DNA from: Meconema thalassinum
Lineage: Eukaryota > Arthropoda > Insecta > Orthoptera > Tettigoniidae
NCBI GenBank assembly: GCA_946902985.2
Contig: OX336388.2
Span: forward strand, 295,408,526 to 295,472,525
Reading direction: 5' to 3'
Length of the DNA: 64,000 bases
This document shows, piece after piece, positions 21,201 to 31,980 of this stretch. Every line of letters begins with the position of its first letter. The stretch's first letter is position 1. The translations under genes were made by a program, and so were the position numbers. Below the pieces are notes generated by a model. That model searched no databases, was not told the DNA's origin, and was given only the letters and a program-made list of their open reading frames with translations.

Positions 21201-22738
21201 CAGTAGAACCTACCTAATGCGGAACGCAATAGTTAAGGATTTATTTTTCCGTTTTACAAAGGGTTGAGTTTTAATACATTACAGGGAAATACTGTATCAT
21301 CGCATAGGATTACAATGAAATAATAATTTAAAATAGAGGTCTGTAAATATAAGGTGCGTTCAAAAAGTAACGAGCCGGAGGCATAATTACAGAAACCAGT
21401 ACCTGTATGTTAGAAGTATTCACCCTGGCTGTTGAGGCACTTGTCCCACTGTGACACGAGGCGGTGAATGACTCTCTCATAAAATTCCCTGGGCTGCGAT
21501 GTGAACCAGTTCCGCACGTACAGCTCGACGTCGGCGTCCGAGGGGAATCGTTGGCCCCGCAGAGCCCTTTTCGGGGGACCAAACATGGCGTAATCACAGG
21601 GAGAGGGGTCTGGACTGTATGGAGGGTGGCCAAGAACCTCCCATTTGAATTCCTGCAGGAGTGCCGCGACTGTGTTGGCCGTATGAGGTCGTGCATTGAC
21701 GTGGAGCGACGTCGCTGTTCACTGCCACTCGGTGGTCCTGGGTAATGAGTGCACCAACCAGCTGGACTTTGTCATCGGAAATGCAGGGGGGTGCCCCAGA
21801 CCGGGCATCATCGGCTAACGACACCCGTCCTTCCCTGAAGCGCTTGTGCCACGCCTTGACCCTTGCAAGGGACATGCAGTGTTCGCCGTACACTTGTGAC
21901 ATTCGGCGATGAATGTCCGTTCCCCCTACTCCTTCCGCTGTCAGAAACCGAACAACACCTCTTTGCTCTTCGGCTGACGCCTCCATGTCACTGTTTGCAA
22001 TGCGACTGGCAGCGTTGGACGATTGATGCATGCTGCTGCTCGCTTTGTATCGTCACGTAGCGTGCACGCATGCCCTCTAGCGACGATCTGTGACCTTGCA
22101 CGCTCTGGTCGGAACGACACCCCGTTACACACGCCACGATTAGCCAATGTAGTCACCGGTTTGCGCATTCCAGCCTCCGGCTCGTTACTTTTTTAACGCA
22201 CCTTATAAAAAGGAAAATAGGTTCACATGTATTACACTGTATTTTCAACTTACGTTCAAAAATGTCAGTTTCTCTGCTCGTTTCTTTGTTTCCACGAGTC
22301 TTTCAGAGTGCATTGTCGCGACTTCTTTACAAGAGAACGTTGTGTGATCTCCTTTGCATCCTGCATGAACTCCAGGAGTTCTGGAACATTCTTGGAGCTG
22401 CAAATTCCTCAAGGTCACTCACAACAGACAGTGCTTCTCCCTTTCGTTGCCTTCATCATTGTCTTTGTCCATTTCTTCCACGAATTTGCAGTCTGCTGGT
22501 TTTGGCAGCAATATCAGCTGCACTTTGAATGCCTTCAGTCGTTACGGTATATGGATAAGATACTCCGTCTTAGTCAGGTTATTTACGCCTACAGTTCCTG
22601 AATTTCTCTCCGTTTTCGCGTTAGGGAGTTTTCCGGTTTATTGTGTCATTTTACATAGGAAATACCTCCATTCCGAATGTTGTTGTCCATTTGTCCAGGT
22701 TTCCGGTATAGAGAGGGTCCGCTTTAGGTAGGTTGGTG
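21201..22738 (-). mobile_element. pogo/Tigger-type element relic
   Basis: The left end CAGTAGAACCTACC follows TA. The right end, read inward, is CACCAACCTACCTAAAGCGG, with TA at 22739. CAGTAGAACC-type ends with TA duplications are known for pogo/Tigger. Minus-strand remnants near the middle (ELLEFMQDAKE, RQCTLKDSW) could be the transposase C-terminus, a tentative reading. A mariner is nested at 21352-22203. Both ends match those of the element at 34046-40476. Confidence 0.65.
21352..22203 (-). mobile_element. mariner element, internally deleted copy
   Basis: Complete: AGGTGCGTTCAAAAAGTA at the left, the inverted end at 22203, and TA on both sides. On the minus strand the transposase opens as in the copy at 1-770 (SSNAASRIANSDMEA, VKAWHKRFREGR) and has an internal deletion joining QDHRVAVNSDV directly to APRQCTTSYG. 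The HPPY-PDLSPCDY region follows out of frame. Length 852 bp. The deletion join looks the same as in the first copy. Confidence 0.9.
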
Positions 22739-22808
22739 TAGGTAGGCTACCTTTAACATTTCACCCCCTCCACCTACTTTCAGATGTATCCAAAATGTTG
22801 TGATTCTA

Positions 22809-23472
22809 CAGGGTGGCCACAGAGTCCCGTTACCCCCTTCTTATAACCAATAGAAACCCCTAAACCTAGATAAATAAGTTGTACACCATTTCTAAGAGAG
22901 GTTTTCTTGGGAATATATGGCATTACGAGTCCAAAACATCAGTCTGTGCACCATCATTTTCATGGCAAAGGATAATACGGCGCCAAGTTCTGTGCGACAT
23001 TCCTCGGAGCATTGCTGGTGTGACTTGAGTGAAAGCTTGTCTCACATCATCTTTCAGTTCATCCTTGGTATTGTATCGGATTTGTGAAACGATACCCTTT
23101 ATGAACCCCCATAGTGCATTATCACATGTGGTAAGGTCTGGGCTTCGTGGTGGCCAGGCAAGTGGAGCCGGCAGCACAGGAGAGCCATCAGAAAAGAGCA
23201 CTTTGCCTCGTTTTGGTATTGTGCGAACATCTGAAGAAGTGCCTCACATGCCTCCATCCGATAATCCCTGGACGGGCGCAAGCCTAAGTCTTTCTTCATG
23301 TGCTTCTGCATTGTCGACATTGTCACAGTTCTTCCAGGGTGATGGATGGGTCTCGTAATGCCGTATATTCCTAAGAAAACCTCTCGTAGAAATGGTGTAC
23401 AACTTATTTAACTAGGTTTAGGGGTTTCTATTGTTTATAAGAGGGGGGTAACGGGACATTGTGGCCACTCTG
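22809..23472 (-). mobile_element. Tc1/mariner-superfamily deletion derivative with long inverted repeats
   Basis: Inverted repeats of about 118 bp begin CAGGGTGGCCACAGAGTC at 22809 and CAGAGTGGCCACAATGTC (minus) at 23472, with TA outside each. The ~430-bp interior encodes on the minus strand the last part of a transposase: WPPRSPDLTTCDNALWGFIK, the motif holding the final catalytic residue, and a tail ending near 22923. It also contains MSTMQKHMKKDLGLRP from the helix-turn-helix region. The catalytic middle is deleted. Confidence 0.85.
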
Positions 23473-23704
23473 TATAATATGTTTTCGGACATTTCCATCA
23501 TCACACAATGTAGTGTCCACGTACCGTGCACTGCCACACAAGTATTAAATAACATTGCACGCCTCTGGCGTCCAATTAGGTTACGCAAGCTTCACGCTAG
23601 CTTAAAACCGGTGAGCGTAATTTGTTGATCCAACCACACAGTATCTTCCATAAACAGGTAAGTTCAGTGCGTGGGGCCTTGAATGTTCATTTGGAGATGC
23701 TTCA

Positions 23705-23923
23705 TTAACCCGTGAGGGCTGGCGCATGGGTATTTTGACCCGGGGATTTAATATTGCTCTATATTTTTGTTTTGGTCAGCCCTTATCGCTTACTGTACCT
23801 TCCTTCCTAGCCTTGAACTTCACCCTGAAAAAGAAACATGTCCATAGCTTTTGGAACACTCAAGTTATTTCTATATTATTTACGGTCGGGTCAGATTTAC
23901 CCATGGCGCCAGTCCTCGCGTGA
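23705..23923. mobile_element. possible piggyBac-like MITE
   Basis: TTAACCCGTGAGGGCTGGCG at the left and, inverted at 23889-23923, GGGTCAGATTTACCCATGGC then GCCAGTCCTCGCGTG form imperfect inverted repeats with inner GGGTA...TGACCC blocks. TTAA is present at the left only. A half-matching end (CCGGCGCCAGTTCTCAAGGG) lies near 25396. Confidence 0.45.
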
Positions 23924-23961
23924 CAATTTTCGGCTTACGTTAGTCAGGACAGTCTGTAAAC

Positions 23962-25095
23962 AAGATGTTCAGTAAAGAACATATAGCCTACTTTCTCCTA
24001 AATGCATGGGTATTGTTATAACTCTTTGTCCTTTTCAAGGAGTATAATTGAATGTTGGTTTTAGTAGCTTGTTGAAATAGCCTACAACGTGTTATACGGA
24101 TATTAAACGTGAATATGAGGTGCCCTTTGCTAGTTCTACCTCTGTGCAAAATTTCATTCAATTCCGTTTCACCGTGTTTGAATTGATTGTAGTTCAGTCG
24201 AAAGATGCCCGCCATATACATATATGCAGTGGTGGCTGGTGCAGATATTCAGTTGTGTGCTATAATCAATACCCCTTCAAAAAAAAAACACAATTATAAT
24301 TTTTGTAGTGCATCGATTAACAAAATGTGGCTATAGAATTAGTAGGTTACCAGATTATAAGACCTGGCGGGAAAACTGTTGCCTACCTCTAATATTTCCC
24401 CCCGTTCGATTTGAGCGATTCCCTCTTAAATGCTACCGCAGAATCTATAGGGAGCCAGGTGCCGCGTGACCAGTGCTGCCTCTCTGTGTTTGAGCGAGGA
24501 ACCGCTCTGAAGTCTTGGCTGTTGTCCCAACAGCACAACGGAAGAGTTTGGCACGCATGCGCAAAAGGCAGAGTTCATGTTTGCTGGCAATAAACGTAGA
24601 CAATCTCGCTCAGCTGCAATCTACACAGCCAATGCCGAACGTGGAATGGAGCTCACGACTAGAAACCTTGTTGTGAGGGGAGTTGATATTTTTCCTATTC
24701 TTTGGCTGACGTATATTTCAATGCGCTATATTTAATTGTAGAAAATATTATTGAAGTAATTTATTTTAAAATAAAACAATGTGCTGTAGCACATAAGGTA
24801 GAGCCGCCCCTGCATATATGTTGTTTGCAAAATCTGGTAGAGATCGGATGATTTGGTTAGTCGTAATTTGATTTAAGTTTTGAACATTTGGGTGGCCGCC
24901 ATTACGTCAAGATGGCGGTGATATAAAACACGACACTGAGGTGCCCTTTGCTAGTGCTACCTTTGTACCAAATTTCGTTCAATTGATAGGGGGGGACAGA
25001 CATTCAGAGTAGGCTACACTCTCACACACACACACACACACACAGACTCACAAACACACACGCACAATTTTTTGCAAAAATCGAAAGTAGGCTAA
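23962..25095 (+). mobile_element. Helentron-like repeat, second subfamily
   Basis: The 5' end is ATGTTCAGTAAAGAACAT (a hairpin) then AGCCTACTTTC. The 3' end is a CA tract then AAAATCGAAAGTAGGCTAAA, so the subterminal AGCCTACTTTC is inverted at the other end. It is interrupted by a hAT element at 24227-24812. Confidence 0.7.
24227..24812. mobile_element. hAT-type non-autonomous element nested in a Helentron-like repeat
   Basis: Ends CAGTGGTGGCT and AGCCGCCCCTG are imperfect inverted repeats. A perfect 8-bp duplication CATATATG lies at 24219-24226 and 24813-24820. 586 bp with no transposase sequence recognised. Confidence 0.85.
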
Positions 25096-25676
25096 AAATA
25101 AGGGGAAAAATCCACATATTTTGGTGCAGCACAATCACATAGCTCTCGTTCTTTTTGATCCATGTTTAGAGTCTAGGGACACCTTGGTCATCAGCTCCTG
25201 AGATGACTGCTTTGCCGCCAACATCAAGGCCAATGATACCGCTACGGAAATTGTTGTCATTTATCTGCATGTTGAATTTGAAAAATATAAATAAACCTCA
25301 TTTTATATTGGGAATAGTTCATAGGAAGACACCAGGTTTAAAATTACTTCATTAAAATTCGTACAACTAAGACAAAATGGGAGCGACACGATGACCCGGC
25401 GCCAGTTCTCAAGGGTTGACGTGGATTCCATCCCTGGCCTTTTCATTTCCTTATGAAATGTATGGATATTCTTTCAGAATTTTTTTTTTCTTCCTTACAA
25501 CTTTTCGACCTCATGTTCTTCACAAGTTCACTCAAGGTCAACTAGATTCTGTACACATGTAAATTACTGACTGGGGTGCATTCCACCCCACGCGTGTTTT
25601 TGTGTAAGTACATTAAATCTTAGCAAGGTCTATTGCAACACGGTCATCACTTTAGTGTTATTTGTCTTTGTTATAT
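25096..25676. other. unassigned region
   Basis: Contains GGGGTGCATTCCACCCC near 25567 (a perfect short palindrome) and a possible MITE end near 25396. Nothing else is recognised. Confidence 0.4.
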
Positions 25677-25777
25677 CAAGAGTTTAGTGCTTTTCAGTCG
25701 GTCAACACGAATGTACCCAAAAGAGATGGGTTATGCCCTAATCCTGAAATAAATTACATGAGATTAATAAAACACTA

Positions 25778-25818
25778 GGATGACCAGTTTCGATCGTCAA
25801 GCGATCATCATCAGATCC
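25778..25818 (-). ncRNA. hammerhead-ribozyme-like motif, left arm
   Basis: Minus strand reads GGAT-CTGATGA-T-GATCG-CTTGA-CGATC-GAAAC-TG-GTC-ATCC. The core boxes CUGAUGA and GAAA, the cleavage triplet GUC, a 5-bp helix II and a 4-bp helix I (GGAU/AUCC) are present. Helix III would be the short ACUGGU, self-complementary with G-U pairs, as in ribozymes that work as dimers. One extra U lies between CUGAUGA and helix II, which is not canonical. Confidence 0.45.
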
Positions 25819-26931
25819 AATACACTTAGGCTATAAAATCTATGTTTGAAATACAGGTGAAAATATTTACAATATGTACAATTATTTAGTTGCAGTATTG
25901 GTACTGCAACTGTCAGTGTATGCTAAATGCAGTATATATGTTAGGTGAAATGCTAAATGGTGATAGCTATCCGTAGTTTGTACTTTGGAGACATTATATG
26001 GTTGTAAACTATGGTTAAACTATAAAATTGTAGGCTAACTACTTATCTGATTGTCTTCCTTACTACAGCTACTCGCAGTTTTCGTGCTCACTGGAACTCA
26101 CTGTGCGGTCGACTGCAGTGGTTATCTTAATGACTGGTTTTTCCCTGCCTTCTCCCCCTGCCCATACGTGCTGTGGGGAGTGATAGCGATGTGTTTATGT
26201 GATGTGTTGCCAACCTAGATAATATGTATGTTATTGAATGAGGTGGGTCTACAACTATTAAAGACCGTGGATTAGCCCTCGCCACGCGTGGACCATAACC
26301 CATTCGAACTAAGCGTTGACGGTCTTATGAGGACGTCCCGGGACCTTTAATACTGCCGTGAATATGGGCCTTGGTTTATTGCAGAAGAAAAGTACATCGT
26401 ACACCTGATCCAGGTAACATTTACCGTCAACGCTAAGTTCGAATGGCTTATGGTCCACGCGTGGTGAGGGCTAATCCACGGTCTTTAATAGTTGTAGACC
26501 CACCTCATTCAATAACATACATCTTATCTAGGTTGGCAACACCTCACATAAACACATCGCTATCACTCCCCACAGCACGTATGGGCAGGGGGAGAAGGCA
26601 GGGGAAAACCAGTCGTTAAGATAACCACCGCAGTCGACCGCACAGTGAGTTCCAGTGAGCACGAAAACTGCGAGTAGCTGTAGTAAGGAAGACAATCAGA
26701 TAAGTAGTTAGCCTACAATTTTATAGTTTAACCATAGTTTACAACCATATAATCTCTCCAAAGTACAAACTCCGGATAGCTGTCACCATTTAGCATTTCA
26801 CCTAACATCATATATACTGCATTTAGCATACACTGACAGTTGCAGTACCAATACTGCAACTAAATAATTGTACATATTGTAAATATTTTCACCTGTATTT
26901 CAAACATAGATTTTATAGCCTAAGTGTATTC

Positions 26932-26971
26932 GATCTGATGATGATCGCTTGACGATCGAAACTGGTCATCC
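26932..26971 (+). ncRNA. hammerhead-ribozyme-like motif, right arm
   Basis: Same core and helix II as the left-arm copy. Helix I is GAU/AUC, because the 5' strand reads CGAT instead of GGAT. The extra U is also present. Confidence 0.4.
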
Positions 26972-27072
26972 TAGTGTTTTATTAATCTCATGTAATTTAT
27001 TTCAGGATTAGGGCATAACCCATCTCTTTTGGGTACATTCGTGTTGACCGACTGAAAAGCACTAAACTCTTG

Positions 27073-27645
27073 TTTACTAAGGCAACACTGAAAATATGGC
27101 TTCAAACACCACAATGCTTTGTTATATCTTTGGGTTTCTTCTCAGACTGAGGCATCCATTTCCAAAGGGTGCATTGTCCACCAGTTTGACAATTTGATCT
27201 TTTGGTAGGTATGGCGTAGTCTGTGCGTCCTTTACTGATTTAAATATGCCTTACAATGCCAAAACGCCCCTAAAACCCCTGGAATATCGAATGCAGTTCC
27301 AAAATGGTGCTTATCCAATGTCACGACTCCAATATGGCGAACCTAATAATGTACAGCCCCATTGCGTGGGTAAGCAAGCTACAATAGAGCGTTCCAAAGT
27401 TGTCCCTGTCCGTTGAGGAAGATATATGTTACAGTAGTTGATTCCAAGGTGAATTCTTTACTCTTTGCTTTATGTGAGTGCAATAATACTTGCTGTCCAG
27501 TTGGCAGCAGTGCTTTCACCTCCGAGCATAAATGCAATAGAGAGCGAATCGCCACACTGCGCCTGTATTGTGACGGAGAGCAACATCTCGATCAGCTGAC
27601 TGTGGAGGAACTCGTAATGGAAGGTGATAGGAGTAGGTAGGGAAA
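27073..27645. other. unassigned spacer
   Basis: No recognised gene. A 75-codon frame at 27413-27640 shows no family features. Confidence 0.4.
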
Positions 27646-29137
27646 TGCTTTTAGGTAGATTTCATTAGAAAGCTAACTATTGCACTGGGTACCATGTTTC
27701 GACATCCGGAAAATTTCGACATATCTTCGCGTTTCACATCCCCCAGACCCCAAAACCACCGTCAGTTCAAAAGTTTATATATAATTTATGTATATATATA
27801 TATGTATATCAGTTTCTTGTGGACACGATAACTGCCGTAATTTTGCACCAATCACTTTGAATTTTTAACCGAATATGTATACCTATAAAATCTCGGTCGA
27901 GTTCGTTACTGGTCTAAATCGGTCGAAGGGGGTGAAAATGGGGGTCTTTTTTTTTCGAAAAAGGGAAATATTTCTATAACTCTCTTAATATGTGAAATAT
28001 CGAATCCGTTCAACGTTCATACTATGTGTCGGATAAAGCCCAAACATTTATGTTTGAAGAGTTTTTTTTATAGCACCAACCATTGACCAAAGGGGTGGGA
28101 AAAAGTGGGTTTTTCGGGAAACATTAATCATATCTCTGTTAATAGGCACAATATCAAAACCGTACAGAATGGACAATATTCCCTTAATAATTACCTAAAA
28201 CTTTTGCATGAAAGAATTTTTGATATGACGCACCATTACGCCAAGGGATGAGAAAAATTATTTCGGAATTATATAGAAAATGCCAAGAGCTATCAGAGGT
28301 TGCCATGGCAACACTACTAAATTGATGATGGCTGAGCCATCAGACGTTGCCATGACAACGCACTTGCACGAGATCAGATTCAGATTTCCATCTGACTAAG
28401 TGTGAAGCGGCTTCGGTGACGTAACTGGTAGCATGCTGAACTTCTACACCCAACGTCGCGGGTTCAAAGCTGGCCGAAGTCGTCGGATTTTCTAAGAGCG
28501 CTAAAAATCCCTTAGTGTGCTTTCCTTTCGAGGGGAAGTTCCAACGTTAGTTGCGAGTTGCTGGTTGCGGTGGCTTCTAGTAGCAAAGTTCACAGCTAGG
28601 TGTCGTTGACGGTAGTATCTGGTAGCAACATTAGGAACTACTGCTTAAAATTGACCATCTGCAGTCCTTACCTGAATTACAGACTAACACAGCCATCACA
28701 ATTCACACCGTTTATCAGACAGATTCTACACTCACCCAAAGTATACGGGGTTACATGACCGCGTTGTCGCAGCCCTTAAACTGAGGAACCAACCAAAATC
28801 TCTGCGGGAGATATAATTTTGCGTGAAGAAGTAACAGACCGTTACATAGTTACACATCAGTGTCGAAACCTTGCATAAGGACAGTGTGACCACAAGTATA
28901 AAAATGGACCCCAAATGACACGAAGGTTACCGTCCCCATAAGACAATAAAATGTTTAAAATATGCATAAAATGACGAAAGCAAAGTTAATTAAGCTCCAA
29001 TTATAAAATACTTTCTCGCAATAAATGAGGTCTGATACTTCTACGAAAACCTGCATATTCTGCCTATTTTCGCCTATCCCCAAGTTTGTCCGGTGAAATC
29101 TACCTCCGCCTTCCGGCGTGCCGAGAGGACTTTTTAA
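27646..29137 (+). repeat. composite repeat X, third copy (without the Helentron-like insertion)
   Basis: Starts TTTTAGGTAGATTTCATTAG like 5629. It includes an S1 SINE from about 28404 (B box GGTTCAAAGCT) with its GAACTGAGG-type tail to 28795, then TCTGCGGGAGATATAATTTT, and joins AAGTATAAAAATGGACCCCA near 28900 where the other locus carries the 1.5-kb element. It ends with CTTCCGGCGTGCCGAGAGGA and a T run. Confidence 0.75.
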
Positions 29138-29707
29138 TGAGAGTTTTAACACACACTTTCGTAATTTATCCATTGGAAAAAGCATCGCATATTTCTTTAC
29201 GTACCGGAAGGTAGCAAAGGTATTAATGTAACATAGGCCTATTTGGTGATAAAAGTTGCTGTCGTATTCCGTAATACTCATACATCCAGTATCCCTTCTA
29301 GTAAATAATTAGTAACAAATCTAACTCTGAATTGGGTCTACTAATTTTCGAATAGAATTGTTTTTGTGTAGTTGGTCATCTTTGATTGGACGCCCCAGGG
29401 CTTCCAAAAAGTTCAATCTATTACCACATCATTTCCTAATTTATTTTTCATCATTAGAACATGTATTTTGGCTAATTTCAGTACCTTAGAAAATACTTTC
29501 CACTTCAGTATTTTATGAAAGTGAACAATACAACATGGACAATTGGAAATAAGGAAGTCTATTGATTTAGTAAGCGTTGCTTTTTAACAACTGTGCATTA
29601 CATTTGCTACAAAGGAAAACATTACAATCAATGAACTGTTTCCTTTTAAATTCCATTTTCCATGAATCATAGAAACCTTCGCAAAAATAACCCAGAACTT
29701 TGAAATT
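29138..29707. other. unassigned spacer
   Basis: AT-rich, no gene or repeat end recognised. Confidence 0.4.
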
Positions 29708-29719
29708 CTACGAAGAATT

Positions 29720-30050
29720 GAAATGAAAGTCCACAGCCTGCTTCCAGTCTCCGACCGGGCCAGGAATGGATGAATGAAGCCCCCATCTATCGGCGAGGAT
29801 ATGAACTGTCCCGGCTGCCGAGGCCTGACGCACTCCTCCGGGGCAATGATTAAATGAATGACAGATGAAATGGAATGATTGTGGAGAATGTTGCTGGAAT
29901 GAAATTTTGACAGGGAAAACCGGAGTACCCGGAGAAAAACCTGTCTGCCTTCGTTTTGTCCAGCACAGATCTCACATGGAGTGTCCGGGATTTGAACCAC
30001 GGACCCAGCGGTGAGAGGCCGGCGTGCTGCCACCTAAGCCAGGAAGGCTT
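29720..30050 (-). mobile_element. tRNA-derived SINE, family S2, with target duplication
   Basis: A 12-bp duplication CTACGAAGAATT flanks it (29708-29719 and 30051-30062). On the minus strand the tRNA-like head has TGGCTTAGGTGGCAGC (A-box region) and GGTTCAAATCCC (B box). The body has TTTTTCTCCGGGTACTCCGG and GAGTGCGTCAGGCCTCGGCA. 331 bp. Same family as 41059-41385. Confidence 0.9.
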
Positions 30051-30062
30051 CTACGAAGAATT

Positions 30063-30952
30063 AAATAGACTAATTTAGAGATGCAATGTATCCTAGAAGA
30101 ATCTCAAAATTACCTCAACCAAACGCACTGTCCATACGTTTAATAAGAATGACAAATATTACCTCAGCGTATTTATTATCGAAGACTACACCGTCACATC
30201 TGTAGCATAACTTGCAATTTGACACTGAACATGTTTGACAACTGCATTACGTAGTTCACACTACATTTAATCCAGCATAGGGACATACAGCATTTTTATG
30301 TTCAGAGATGCATTTACTAGCAATCTCAACAAAACACCAAGATAAAAGTCTATGGACATACTTGATACCTTCGAGCATAAATACAGGCCTGTTCAGTGGA
30401 GTAAGGGATAGGGTAAATTATAATAATTTCTAATAAATAATAATTAATTATTTCTCTTTCATGTTTCGAAGTAAAGAGGAAACGTAGGATAAGTAGTTAA
30501 GTCAAGAATTTTAGGGTTATTTTACAATGAATTAACTTACCTATGGCAAGAAATGCCCGAACCTTTTTTTAAACATCTCCTTACATCCACACGCGACACA
30601 GTAATACACCATTCTGACCTAGTAATGGGCGTCGAATAGAAAGACCTGCACTAGGTCTCTGAGGAGACCACACGAAGAAAAAACTAGTAATGAATAAAAC
30701 TCACTTTAAAAAAGCTCAATTCTATTATCACGTTTGGTATTTCAGTGTTCCGAACTACCGCATTCCACCACAGTCAGCTGCTCGAGACGTTGCTCTCAAC
30801 AATGTGACGTCATCAGCCATCTATGGGATTTTTGATCGAAGGGTTCCACAATCAAAACTTCGAAATTCCAACGATCAGAAAACCTGTCATATTTCTGTGA
30901 AGTCATTGTTCGAAGCAGGTTGGAAATTCGAGTGTTTCCTGTGTTTATTCAG
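30063..30952. other. unassigned spacer
   Basis: Contains a short S4 SINE tail (30625-30690, GGCGTCGAATAGAAAGACCT) but nothing else recognised. Confidence 0.4.
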
Positions 30953-31065
30953 TATACTACAAAGAAATTATCGTTTCAAATGTTGACCCAGACAATGCAG
31001 ATGTATCAGAAGACGAAGAAGACGAGGGAGGTCTGATGAAATATTTTGATGATACAGTTCTGTAA
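30953..31065 (+). CDS. candidate last exon of an unknown host gene
   Basis: TTTCCTGTGTTTATTCAG is a good splice-acceptor sequence. The following frame reads YYKEIIVSNVDPDNADVSED, then an acidic run and GGLMKYFDDTVL before TAA at 31063. AATAAA occurs at about 31120 and 31142, as expected for a 3' UTR. I do not recognise the protein. The frame is short enough to arise by chance, so this rests on the combination of acceptor, acidic tail and poly-A signals. Confidence 0.3.
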
Positions 31066-31187
31066 TAGCGGACAAGTTTGTTTCTCAATAACAGTGTGCT
31101 TTGTTTTCTCATTCTATGAATAAATCATCCCATACAAGCAATAAATATTGGTTTCGGTAGCTGTTAAAGACGACGTGTTAACCTTAA

Positions 31188-31656
31188 AAGGTCGCTCCAC
31201 AATGCGCAGTTGGTAGTTGGTTGTTGGCAGTCAGTAGCTGCAGTCGGAAGTCGGTAGTTGACAACCTAGCCACTCACAATGCGCAGTCGTTACAATGCTA
31301 CGAGTAAATAATATAGGGATGCATTCTTTATTCTTTGTACGAGTGGTCCATAACCTCAAACACTCGTAAATATGGACGATTTTGAGTTTTACGGTTTATT
31401 TATGTTGTTGCTAAGAGCGACAGTGTACCTGAGAATAAAAAGTCAAGATGACGTCAGCCTGTGATCTGTTCTTATTAGCTGTTGCATTGCAGTCGACAGT
31501 CAGTAGTTGGTAGTTGGCAGTCAAAGATAAATTTGGCGACTGCCGACTACACGCTGCCGACTGCCAACTACCAACAATAACTACACATTGTGCACGACGC
31601 CATTAGAGAGCACGGGTCTGACTTCAACTTCGGACTGCGCATTGTGGATCGAGCTT
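31188..31656. mobile_element. fold-back MITE with GGTAGTTGGCAGTC subterminal repeats
   Basis: The ends AAGGTCGCTCCACAATGCGC and, inverted, AAGCTCGATCCACAATGCGC form near-perfect inverted repeats. Several copies of GTAGTTGGCAGTC lie inside the left end, with their complements inside the right end. Non-coding, 469 bp. Superfamily not clear. Confidence 0.7.
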
Positions 31657-31980
31657 TACAGAACTGAAGTCATTAATATTGTGGAGTTTACCAGAACCGG
31701 AACCAAATCAGAACGTGGTAGATTATTGAACATATATCATTCACACACCTTTCTGGGAGTCATTAAGAATTGAAAATGCTGCCAAATATCACTGCTGCAC
31801 ATTGAAAATACAGTCAAATATAATTAATATTGCTTAAACAAAGGTTTTTATCTGTAGCTTGTTCAACGATGGCAGATGTTTGTGGCCGACATATTGACGT
31901 CATATTGCGTTGCCAACATGTGCGATACAAAATACACCACACAACACACGTAACTTTGTAATTATGTGAAAAAGAAATAG
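31657..31980. other. unassigned spacer
   Basis: No recognised gene or repeat end. Confidence 0.4.

Larger units (their letters stand above)
25677..27072. repeat. 1.4-kb palindrome (two inverted ~647-bp arms)
   Basis: The left arm 25677-26322 and right arm 26424-27072 are reverse complements with only scattered differences, separated by a 101-bp unique spacer. The arms share CAAGAGTTTAGTGC at the outer ends and AGCGTTGACGG at the inner ends. No protein is encoded. Each arm holds one hammerhead-like motif about 100 bp from its outer end, in divergent orientation (left on minus, right on plus). Penelope-type retroelements are known to carry such ribozymes in terminal repeats, so an inverted pair of such repeats is one explanation. 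Confidence 0.9.

Noticed and set aside
22227..22601. 124-codon plus-strand frame
   Set aside because: Lies antisense to possible pogo transposase remnants and shows no domain.
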